Assembly (NCBI RefSeq): GCF_020217025.1
Contig: NZ_JAIWOF010000225.1
Location: forward strand, 1-15,293
Source of the DNA: Flavobacterium sp.
GTDB taxonomy: Bacteria; Bacteroidota; Bacteroidia; Flavobacteriales; Flavobacteriaceae
Direction of reading: 5' to 3'
Length of the DNA stretch: 15,293 nt
Shown: one piece after another, positions 1 through 6,264 of the stretch
Layout: each line of letters opens with the position of its first letter
Position numbering within the stretch: the stretch's first letter is position 1
Program-made: the position numbers and the translations under genes
Notes under the pieces: model-generated
The model's database searches: none
What the model saw: the letters and a program-made list of their open reading frames with translations, nothing else
Told to the model about the DNA's origin: nothing

Positions 1-1016
1 GTAAAATCATTGAAAAAAAGGATACTACTAAAAAAAGTGTATTTGAATATGACACTAAAGGAAATTTGAGCAAAGAAACAGTGTATGAAAAAGAGGTAAT
101 GGTTGAAAAAATTACTTATGCTAATTACACTTCACCAAATTCATATACTAAAAAATCAATCAAATATGCTAACAATGAAGAAGATCAAGTTAATGAGCAA
201 ATCATCAAAAATGGGTTGTTGATTTCAGAAAAAAATACCACAAAATATTCAACTTTAACAGAAACCTATCAATACGATAAGAACAGAAATCAAACGCAAT
301 ACAAAAGAGATGACAAGGTTTTTAAAAGCACTTATGAATATGATGCAAAAGGAAACATCTTACGTTCGCAAATAGAACAATTAGATTTTGATGCGCAAGA
401 AAATATCAATTATTTCACTTTCGCAAAAGTTACTTATTCAAACGGTAAAACTGCAGGAAATGCTGAATTTGATGTGAATTACGTTAAAAAACATGATACA
501 AATTCGGCTTCTTATGAAGTGAGCACTTCTTTTCACGGCGCTTCTGACGAAGTCTTAAATAAGGCTTTAGCTGATTTACAAGCAATAGCTAATCCAAAGT
601 ATAAAATTAAGAAAAATGAAGGAAATACGTTTACTATTAAAGATGCTAATGGAGAAGAAATTACAAATGATGTAGAAGCTGTAAAAAGCAATTATGATAT
701 TTTGGTTTATGATATTTTATTCAAGAAAACAGTATTATTAAAAGGATTTTACACCGAAAACACAAAAATTGGCGAATGGTACAACATGGAAGAATTTTCT
801 TCTCCAACGGGAATGTATTGGATTTTTTCAGAGAAACCTGAGTTTTTTGTGATTCAAAATGGAGTAATCTTAGATTCAACATTATACAAATTAGTAAAAA
901 CGCAAAAAGAGGATGATTTCATCGTTCAAGAGGCCGGAATTGACAAATACATCATTCGTGATTTGAATTCAAAAGGTTTTGAAACGTTTTATCCGTTGGA
1001 ATTTTTAAACAATTAA
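1..1016 (+). CDS. YD-like repeat protein, 5' end outside the window (partial)
   Basis: This is the C-terminal part of a protein whose reading frame is open from position 3 back to the window edge, so the true start lies upstream; the TTG at 66 is inside the gene. Visible motifs of the form Y/F-x-Y-D-x-x-G-N occur at 42-65 (FEYDTKGN) and 333-356 (YEYDAKGN), with a related YQYDKNRN between them. These resemble the short beta-strand YD repeats found in Rhs/wall-associated proteins. After them comes a region of about 200 residues with the signature KGFY...EW...SPT...YW (about 741-830) that is shared with the next gene. No T9SS sorting domain is visible at the C-terminus. The middle of the protein aligns by eye with the gene at 2513-3319 (NYTS-x-x-SYTK, KNGLLI, YQYD). 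A secreted or envelope protein is inferred from its paralogues. The function is unknown. Confidence 0.85.
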   Translation, partial: KIIEKKDTTKKSVFEYDTKGNLSKETVYEKEVMVEKITYANYTSPNSYTKKSIKYANNEEDQVNEQIIKNGLLISEKNTTKYSTLTETYQYDKNRNQTQYKRDDKVFKSTYEYDAKGNILRSQIEQLDFDAQENINYFTFAKVTYSNGKTAGNAEFDVNYVKKHDTNSASYEVSTSFHGASDEVLNKALADLQAIANPKYKIKKNEGNTFTIKDANGEEITNDVEAVKSNYDILVYDILFKKTVLLKGFYTENTKIGEWYNMEEFSSPTGMYWIFSEKPEFFVIQNGVILDSTLYKLVKTQKEDDFIVQEAGIDKYIIRDLNSKGFETFYPLEFLNN

Positions 1017-1022
1017 ACATGA

Positions 1023-1074
1023 AATCGCCACTAACAACAAGTTGCGTAAGCAACACCAATGAAGATAGGCGATT
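1023..1074. repeat. Nested inverted repeat between paralogous genes
   Basis: An outer 7-bp inverted repeat AATCGCC (1023-1029) / GGCGATT (1068-1074) encloses a perfect inner hairpin GTTGC-GTAA-GCAAC (1041-1054). In RNA the inner loop would be a GNRA-type tetraloop. The unpaired parts between the two stems are 11 and 13 nt. It lies 7 bp after the stop of the first gene. It could be a transcript-end or RNA-stability structure, or a small REP/MITE-like element. It has no T-tract directly after it, so it is not a classical terminator. Confidence 0.5.
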
Positions 1075-1110
1075 ACATATGATCTTTAAAAAACAAATAA
1101 TTATCTACAT

Positions 1111-2436
1111 ATGAAATTTGCTGTTCTTTTTCTTTTTTGGTTTGCCAATATTTTTGCTCAACAACAATTTAGAAATTCCGATTTTGGGTATTCTGATGAT
1201 GTGATAAAAGTGGAAGAATCGCTGTATAAATTCAACAAGGAAACGAAAGAATTTATTAGAGAAAATGCCTATACAACCGAAATTAAAAACACTTATTTTC
1301 AAAAGCAAACGCTTGAATCCTATTTTGGAGAAAATAGACTAATTGGAGAATATGGGTATCGTTATAATCCCGATTTTACGATTAAAGAAATCGAATATAA
1401 GCCAATTGAAGGAAAATTTGGTTACCCAATGAAGTTCTTGTTTCATTACGAAAAAGGGAAATTGAGAAAAATGATTGCTGAAGGCATGCAAACTACTTTT
1501 TACGAATATGACAAAAACGGAAACCGCACAAAAGAAATTCAAAAAGACTTACGAAATGAAGTTATAAAAACAATTTTGTATCAAGATTACAAGAATAATA
1601 AAACGTATACAAAACTCAACAAAGATGGCGATGGAACAGGAACTGATTTTACCAAAGAATACTTTGAAAACGGATTGGTAAAGCACACCGAATTTGTTTC
1701 GGGAGATTTTAAATCGGAGACTAGTTATACTTACGACGCTTTTAAAAATAAAAAAAGTCAAGTGTATAATGACAATTCTCGAATCGATTACAATTACGAG
1801 TTAGACGCTAAAAACAACCGAATCAAAATCGCAAAGTTGAGTCAAGCTTTACCGGAAGATAATTCGTTTACGTTTATTAAAATTACTTACGCAGATGGAA
1901 CAACTTCTGGAAGCACAAACCTTGATTTAGACTTTATTAAAAAATACGATGAGGTATTTAGAGAAAAAGATTCGTTGTTGCAACACTATCAAAAAGTGGC
2001 GTATTCAAGAAAAGATTATCTATCAGTTTTAAAAGGGGATGAAGATAAAATTGAGATTCAAGATTCCTATGATAATAATTTTGAAAAAGTAGTGCAATTA
2101 GTCGATACACCAGAACATTCCAGTTTAGTAATTTTTAATGAAGTAGATCAATCCGTACATTTTGTAAAAGGATTTTATTTAGACGATTTCGCAAAACACG
2201 AATGGCAGGATGCTGTAAAATTGGAATCACCAACAAGAATCTATTGGGTAAAAAACAATAAGTTTAAAATTTCATTTTATCAAGATGGAAAGTATTTACA
2301 AAGCAGTAATTTTTCAATTGAAAATGACGAAAATCCGAAACATTTGGTTGTAAAATTGGCTGATGGTACAACTTACCAAATTCAAAACGTTGATACTTCA
2401 GAAGCGGGAAGATTGTATCCATTATTTAAAAAATAA
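1111..2436 (+). CDS. Secreted YD-like repeat protein (complete paralogue)
   Basis: This 441-residue protein starts with a clear signal peptide: MKFAVLFLFWFANIFA, with likely cleavage before QQQF. The mature N-terminus (QQQF...) matches the third paralogue (QEQF...). YD-like motifs include FYEYDKNGN, SYTYDAFKN and NYELDAKNN, spread over roughly residues 130-250. The C-terminal 190 residues match the partial gene upstream (FTFIKITYADG against FTFAKVTYSNG, then KGFY...EW...SPT...YW at about 2167-2250, and a C-terminal YPL). There is no T9SS C-terminal domain and no lipobox, so a periplasmic or surface location by the Sec route alone is the simplest reading. No terminator or clear promoter separates it from its neighbours, so cotranscription is possible. 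I do not recognise a named family beyond the YD-repeat resemblance, and the function is unknown. Confidence 0.85.
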   Translation: MKFAVLFLFWFANIFAQQQFRNSDFGYSDDVIKVEESLYKFNKETKEFIRENAYTTEIKNTYFQKQTLESYFGENRLIGEYGYRYNPDFTIKEIEYKPIEGKFGYPMKFLFHYEKGKLRKMIAEGMQTTFYEYDKNGNRTKEIQKDLRNEVIKTILYQDYKNNKTYTKLNKDGDGTGTDFTKEYFENGLVKHTEFVSGDFKSETSYTYDAFKNKKSQVYNDNSRIDYNYELDAKNNRIKIAKLSQALPEDNSFTFIKITYADGTTSGSTNLDLDFIKKYDEVFREKDSLLQHYQKVAYSRKDYLSVLKGDEDKIEIQDSYDNNFEKVVQLVDTPEHSSLVIFNEVDQSVHFVKGFYLDDFAKHEWQDAVKLESPTRIYWVKNNKFKISFYQDGKYLQSSNFSIENDENPKHLVVKLADGTTYQIQNVDTSEAGRLYPLFKK

Positions 2437-2463
2437 TTTTAGTAAAAATTTTTAGAAAGAATT

Positions 2464-2490
2464 GTCCCCTTGAGGGGACTTTAGGGGTGT
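2464..2490. repeat. GTCCCC-TTGA-GGGGAC hairpin, REP-like
   Basis: A perfect 6-bp stem GTCCCC (2464-2469) / GGGGAC (2474-2479) with loop TTGA is followed by TTTAGGGGTGT, which repeats the GGGG block. It is markedly GC-rich against the AT-rich background and sits between two paralogous genes. From memory, similar CCCCTTGAGGGG strings recur between genes in many Flavobacterium genomes, which would make it a dispersed repeat; that cannot be tested within this window. It lacks a following T-tract. Confidence 0.5.
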
Positions 2491-2512
2491 AAAACATGTA
2501 ATTAATTCAATA

Positions 2513-3319
2513 ATGAAAACATTTATTTTATCAATATGTATTATTATAAATTTGAGTTTACAAGCGCAAGAGCAATTTCTAACAGCACATTTTAATTGGT
2601 CCCCAAAAACGCAAACTATCCAAAAAGAAATCTATTATTTCAATCCAGAAACCAATGCAAGAGAATGGTCAAAAACGGAAATTTATACGTTTTACAATCA
2701 ATATTTAGATTCTGTAATAGTGGATTTGGGCGATGCGAAAGAAATTACAAAATACAATTTCAATATTGATAATTCTTTGGTTTCAAAAATTACCGATTAC
2801 AAATTAAGCGAAACACAAGACAAAACCTTATTTTTCTATGATAAAGAATTGCGATTAACAAAGTCTCAAGAATTTGTACAAGGCAGGTTATTTTCAGAAA
2901 CGAAATATTCTTACGACAAGCAAAATCGGTTAATAAAATCAGTTTGCAGAGAAAAAGAAACGGGTTTTTCAGAAATCACCGAATATTCTAATTACACTTC
3001 AGATGATAGTTACACCAAAACTTCGTATTATAAAGATGCCAAGAAAGAAGCAAATTTAGCTATTGAAATCTATAAAAACGGTTTGCTAATAGAAGGAAAT
3101 TATCAGATTTTCGATTTAAAAAGTAAAATGATGTATCAGTATGATGAAAAACGAAATGTAATCTCTGAACAAAAAGACAACGAAGCACCAACGTTATACC
3201 AATATGAATATGATGCTGAAGGAAATCCAACGAAAATCACAATTTCAAATGCAGGAAACCCTTATGCGAATTCAGAAATCATTATAAAAAGTACGTATTC
3301 CGATTTTATGTCAAATTAA
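2513..3319 (+). CDS. Secreted YD-like repeat protein, short paralogue lacking the C-terminal module
   Basis: This 268-residue protein has a signal peptide (MKTFILSICIIINLSLQA, cleavage before QEQF). It is homologous by eye to the two preceding genes: YSYDKQNR, NYTSDDSYTK, KNGLLI, YQYDEKRN and YEYDAEGN appear in the same order as in the first gene. It stops at IIIKSTYSD, exactly where its paralogues continue with the KVTYSNG/KITYADG strand into the KGFY...SPT...YW module. The 60 bp after the stop show no remnant of that module, so it looks like a deletion or a naturally short form and not a recent frameshift. Function unknown; periplasmic or surface location is inferred from the signal peptide. 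Confidence 0.82.
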   Translation: MKTFILSICIIINLSLQAQEQFLTAHFNWSPKTQTIQKEIYYFNPETNAREWSKTEIYTFYNQYLDSVIVDLGDAKEITKYNFNIDNSLVSKITDYKLSETQDKTLFFYDKELRLTKSQEFVQGRLFSETKYSYDKQNRLIKSVCREKETGFSEITEYSNYTSDDSYTKTSYYKDAKKEANLAIEIYKNGLLIEGNYQIFDLKSKMMYQYDEKRNVISEQKDNEAPTLYQYEYDAEGNPTKITISNAGNPYANSEIIIKSTYSDFMSN

Positions 3320-3337
3320 AATACGCTTTTTGGCTAA

Positions 3338-3368
3338 TTGTTTGCTATAACACAATTTTCCATTTTTG
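3338..3368 (+). promoter_or_regulatory. Possible Bacteroidota promoter before the small membrane protein
   Basis: TTG (3338-3340) is followed after 20 bp by CATTTTTG (3361-3368), a 7-of-8 match to the Bacteroidota -7 consensus TAnnTTTG, with spacing inside the usual 17-23 bp. It lies just upstream of the ATG at 3380. In such AT-rich DNA one mismatch is easily reached by chance. Confidence 0.3.
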
Positions 3369-3379
3369 TCTAAAAATAG

Positions 3380-3640
3380 ATGAATATGGAAAATTGGTAT
3401 TTTATTCTGGTTCCCGTTGTTTTGATTTCTGTTGTTTTAGTTTTTAAATTTTTTAAAATGGAACAAGATTACAAATCAAAATCTAAAGAAATTCAGCAGA
3501 AAATAGAGGAACTGAAAGCAAGAAATTCATTGTGTCAAAACAAAATAAATATAGAATCTTTTGATTCAAAAAAAATGAATCAAATTACAAACGATTTTTT
3601 GTCTTTGCATAATCTTATAGTAAAAAGGTATCTTAGATAA
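3380..3640 (+). CDS. Small hypothetical membrane protein with coiled coil
   Basis: This 86-residue protein has an N-terminal hydrophobic segment (WYFILVPVVLISVVLVFKFF, about residues 6-25), which is a likely membrane anchor. A charged, heptad-like stretch follows (about residues 28-60, rich in K, E and Q), which suggests a short cytoplasmic coiled coil. The second ATG at 3386 is an alternative start. It lies between the YD-like array and the sensor kinase on the same strand, 46 bp before the kinase start. I do not recognise a family. The gene is plausible because of its coherent topology and its placement in an otherwise empty gap, but it is small and unsupported by any known domain. Confidence 0.55.
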   Translation: MNMENWYFILVPVVLISVVLVFKFFKMEQDYKSKSKEIQQKIEELKARNSLCQNKINIESFDSKKMNQITNDFLSLHNLIVKRYLR

Positions 3641-3686
3641 TAATGTTAAAAAAAAGACTATATTTATTTTATATTATAAAAGAATT

Positions 3687-5543
3687 ATGTTGAAACAGCT
3701 ATTTATATTTTTGATTATTACGTTTAGTTATAATGTTTTAGCTCAAAATAGCAAGGAACTTTTGGTAAAAGCTTATACTTCAAAAGATTCTTCTAATTAT
3801 TATTTCAAGAAAGCTAAAAAAGCAATTAAATCAGATGCAGATGAAGCGGAATATTATTTTTGTAAAAATGCTTTTCATACCGACTTTGGAACTTCTGATA
3901 GCGCCATTTATTATGGAGGAAAAGCGTTAAAAAAGTTTAAAGATTCCAAAAATTATAACTCAATAATTACGCTATACAATAATTTGAGCAGAGCTTATAA
4001 TGATAACGGACAATATGAAAATGCAATTCGTAATCGTATTACGGGATTAAAATTAGCCGAAAGGGAGAAATTAGAAAACTGGATGGGAACTTTTTATATT
4101 GGATTATCTTATGACTATCACGATTTTGAAGATTATCCTAAAGGGATTTATTATGGTAAAAAAGCGATACATTTTTTTCTAAATAAGAAAGGTGCAGAAG
4201 CAAAAGATATTAGATCTTCTTTTAATGCTACTGCAATTAACTATGATGATTGGAATAAGCCCGAACAAGCTTTGTTTTATCACAAACAAAATCTTAAATA
4301 CATAAAAGGAAAAGATACCTTATTACTGCATAGTACTTTTAATAATATTGGGAATACATTATTAAAACAGAAAAAATTTCAAGAAGCAAAAAAGTGGCTT
4401 TTACGTTCAGTTAAAATTCTTGACTTTAAAGTAAAACAAAATGATATTATATATACAGATTATGACTATGCTACTTGTTATACAAATTTAGCAACAATAG
4501 CAACAGAATTAAACCAATATGTGGAGGCCAAAAAATATTTTGATTTAGCACTCGAATATTCTAAAAAATCTGAAACAGCTGAAAAACTTAGAGATTATTA
4601 TCAGCAAAAGATAATTTTTAACAAAAAATATAACAAGCTCGTAGAAGCAATTGAAGAACAAGAAAATTACATCAAACTAAGAGATTCGATTTATACGGCT
4701 GAAAAAAACAAAACAATTGCCGAATTAGAAACGAAATACCAAATCGAAAAAAAAGAAAAACAAATTTTGCAACAACAAGCCGAGGTGAAGCAAAAAAATA
4801 CTTGGTTACTCCTAATTTCGAGTTTTGTTATCATCGGTTTAATTCTGTTTCGAAATTTTAGAGCCAAAGCCAAATTGCAAAAAGAGCAATTAGAATTAGA
4901 AAATAAATTATTAGAAGAACAGTCCAATTATAAAATTCAAGAACAACGTTTAGATATTTCACGAGAATTACATGATAATGTGGGTTCGCAATTAACATTT
5001 ATCATTTCGATTTTAGATAATTTAAAAAGCTCTTCGGTTCAGTTTGATGAAGCTATTGACAAAAAAATAGACACACTTACTAATTTCGCCAACAAATCAA
5101 TTTCCGAGTTGCGTGACACAATTTGGGTTTTAAATTCTAAACAATTGAGTTTGTCTGAATTAAAATCTAGAATGCTTAACTTTATAAAAGATGCAGGAGA
5201 ATCGGTAGATACTATTCGTTTTCAATTTGATTTTGATATTCAGAATGATGTTCAGTTGTCTTCAAAACAAGCCATTAATTTATATCGTATTCTTCAGGAA
5301 ATTGTAAACAATGCGATTAAACATGCTAATGCAAAAGATATCTCGGTGTTCATTTCTCAATTAGAAAATGAATTGCAAATTAAAATTTCAGACAACGGAA
5401 TTGGTTTTGATTACGAATCCAAAAAGAAAAAATCATTTGGGTTGACCAATATCCAAAATCGAATTCAAGAAGTAAACGGAAGTTTGCAAGTAGCGTCAAA
5501 CGAAGAAAAAGGGACTCATTATTCTATTACAGTTAAATTGTAG
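3687..5543 (+). CDS. TPR-containing sensor histidine kinase, NarX/LuxR-linked type
   Basis: This 618-residue membrane sensor kinase phosphorylates its partner regulator. Order of parts: signal peptide (residues 1-19, cleavage before QNSKEL); a periplasmic region with degenerate tetratricopeptide helices (about 60-330; for example NNLSRAYNDNGQYENAI and NNIGNTLLKQKKFQEAKKWL); a coiled coil (about 331-370); one membrane helix (373-389, TWLLLISSFVIIGLILF); a second coiled coil (391-420); and a HisKA_3 dimerisation box with the phospho-accepting His429 in RELHDNVGSQL. The ATPase domain has the N box ILQEIVNNAIKHA (about 535-547), the G1 box DNGIGFD (569-575) and the G2 box SFGLTNI (583-589). All key catalytic motifs are intact. 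The response regulator gene begins 2 bp after the stop, so the two are surely cotranscribed and probably translationally coupled. The signal sensed is unknown; TPRs imply a protein or peptide partner in the periplasm. Confidence 0.93.
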   Translation: MLKQLFIFLIITFSYNVLAQNSKELLVKAYTSKDSSNYYFKKAKKAIKSDADEAEYYFCKNAFHTDFGTSDSAIYYGGKALKKFKDSKNYNSIITLYNNLSRAYNDNGQYENAIRNRITGLKLAEREKLENWMGTFYIGLSYDYHDFEDYPKGIYYGKKAIHFFLNKKGAEAKDIRSSFNATAINYDDWNKPEQALFYHKQNLKYIKGKDTLLLHSTFNNIGNTLLKQKKFQEAKKWLLRSVKILDFKVKQNDIIYTDYDYATCYTNLATIATELNQYVEAKKYFDLALEYSKKSETAEKLRDYYQQKIIFNKKYNKLVEAIEEQENYIKLRDSIYTAEKNKTIAELETKYQIEKKEKQILQQQAEVKQKNTWLLLISSFVIIGLILFRNFRAKAKLQKEQLELENKLLEEQSNYKIQEQRLDISRELHDNVGSQLTFIISILDNLKSSSVQFDEAIDKKIDTLTNFANKSISELRDTIWVLNSKQLSLSELKSRMLNFIKDAGESVDTIRFQFDFDIQNDVQLSSKQAINLYRILQEIVNNAIKHANAKDISVFISQLENELQIKISDNGIGFDYESKKKKSFGLTNIQNRIQEVNGSLQVASNEEKGTHYSITVKL

Positions 5544-5545
5544 TT

Positions 5546-6193
5546 ATGGTGAAAATACTTATTGTGGAAGACAATTTCTTTCTAAAAAAAGCATTGGAAG
5601 AAAAGCTGTCTAATTTTTCAGATATTGTAATTAAAGATACAGTTCAAAACGGAGAAGAAGCAATTGCTATTTTAGAGAAAAATCATGTGGTAGATTTAAT
5701 TCTAATGGACATTGAAATGCCAGTCATGAACGGAATTAAAGCAACCGAAATTATCAAATCGAAATATCCTCAAATTAAAATTGTAATGATTACCGTTTTT
5801 GATAACGATGATAATGTTTTTAACGCCATAAAAGCAGGAGCAGATGGTTATTTGCTAAAAGAAACCAAAGCTGAAAAAATCTATGAAGCCATCATAGAAA
5901 CCTTAGCAGGTGGAGCAGCAATGTCGCCATCAATTGCGATGAAGACTTTGAAATTATTGAAAAACCCAATTGCTTTTGAAACTGAAAGTCAAACAGAATT
6001 GGTAGAGCTTTCTACTCGCGAAATTGAAGTTTTAGAGCATTTAAGCAAAGGTTTGAAAAACAAGGATATTGCCGATAATTTATTTTTGTCAACTTCAACA
6101 GTAAAAAAACATATCGAAAATATCTACCGAAAACTTCAAGCACACAATCGAATTGAAATGCTACAAAAAGCAAAGCAAAATAAACTCATATAA
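5546..6193 (+). CDS. NarL/LuxR-family response regulator
   Basis: This 215-residue two-component regulator is the partner of the kinase that ends 2 bp upstream. The receiver domain (1-120) has the acidic pair E8/D9, phospho-accepting D55 in LILMDIEMP, T83 in the MIT strand, and the conserved K105 in YLLKE. The LuxR-type helix-turn-helix (about 155-210) starts at LSTREIEVLEHLSKGLKN and includes LSTSTVKKHIENIYRKL, the recognition and dimerisation helices. Length and residues are all typical of the family, so it is expected to be a functional DNA-binding regulator. Targets are not visible in the sequence; the flanking envelope genes are the nearest candidates. Confidence 0.95.
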   Translation: MVKILIVEDNFFLKKALEEKLSNFSDIVIKDTVQNGEEAIAILEKNHVVDLILMDIEMPVMNGIKATEIIKSKYPQIKIVMITVFDNDDNVFNAIKAGADGYLLKETKAEKIYEAIIETLAGGAAMSPSIAMKTLKLLKNPIAFETESQTELVELSTREIEVLEHLSKGLKNKDIADNLFLSTSTVKKHIENIYRKLQAHNRIEMLQKAKQNKLI

Positions 6194-6196
6194 TTA

Positions 6197-6218
6197 AAAT
6201 ACGCCAAACGGCTTATTT
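6197..6218 (+). terminator. Possible weak terminator after the response regulator
   Basis: AAATACGCC (6197-6205), loop AAAC, GGCTTATTT (6210-6218) forms a 9-bp stem with one C/T mismatch, starting 4 bp after the stop and followed by the T-rich CTTAAAG. The core has only three G-C pairs, so the hairpin is weak. It would separate the two-component pair from the next gene pair. Confidence 0.35.
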
Positions 6219-6264
6219 CTTAAAGTTGTAAAACGTTAGATATTTGATAAAAATATGTAACGTC

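Noticed and set aside
66..68. TTG as the start of the first gene
   Set aside because: The frame is open to the window edge and the codon lies just after an FEYDTKGN repeat motif, so it is internal.
1105..1308. Opposite-strand ORFs within genes (also at 1339, 4691, 7557, 7966, 11012, 11850, 14436 and others)
   Set aside because: They are shadows of well-supported coding frames, with no domain, start context or gap of their own.
2421..2437. ATTATTT-AAA-AAATAAT inverted repeat at the stop of the second paralogue
   Set aside because: It consists only of A and T and would form no stable hairpin.
1..3319. Rhs/polymorphic toxin locus
   Set aside because: YD-like motifs are present, but there is no large Rhs core, no toxin tip, no immunity gene and no VgrG/PAAR or T6SS gene.
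3659..3666. TATATTTA as a promoter for the kinase gene
   Set aside because: One mismatch to TAnnTTTG and no TTG at the right distance; not distinguishable from the AT-rich background.
6255..6260. ATG-TAA start-stop pair just before the ATG at 6265
   Set aside because: Such pairs arise often by chance in AT-rich DNA and nothing else supports a regulatory role.
6244..6264. TTG start for the ELWxxDGT protein
   Set aside because: It would place seven extra residues before a standard signal peptide that begins at the ATG at 6265.
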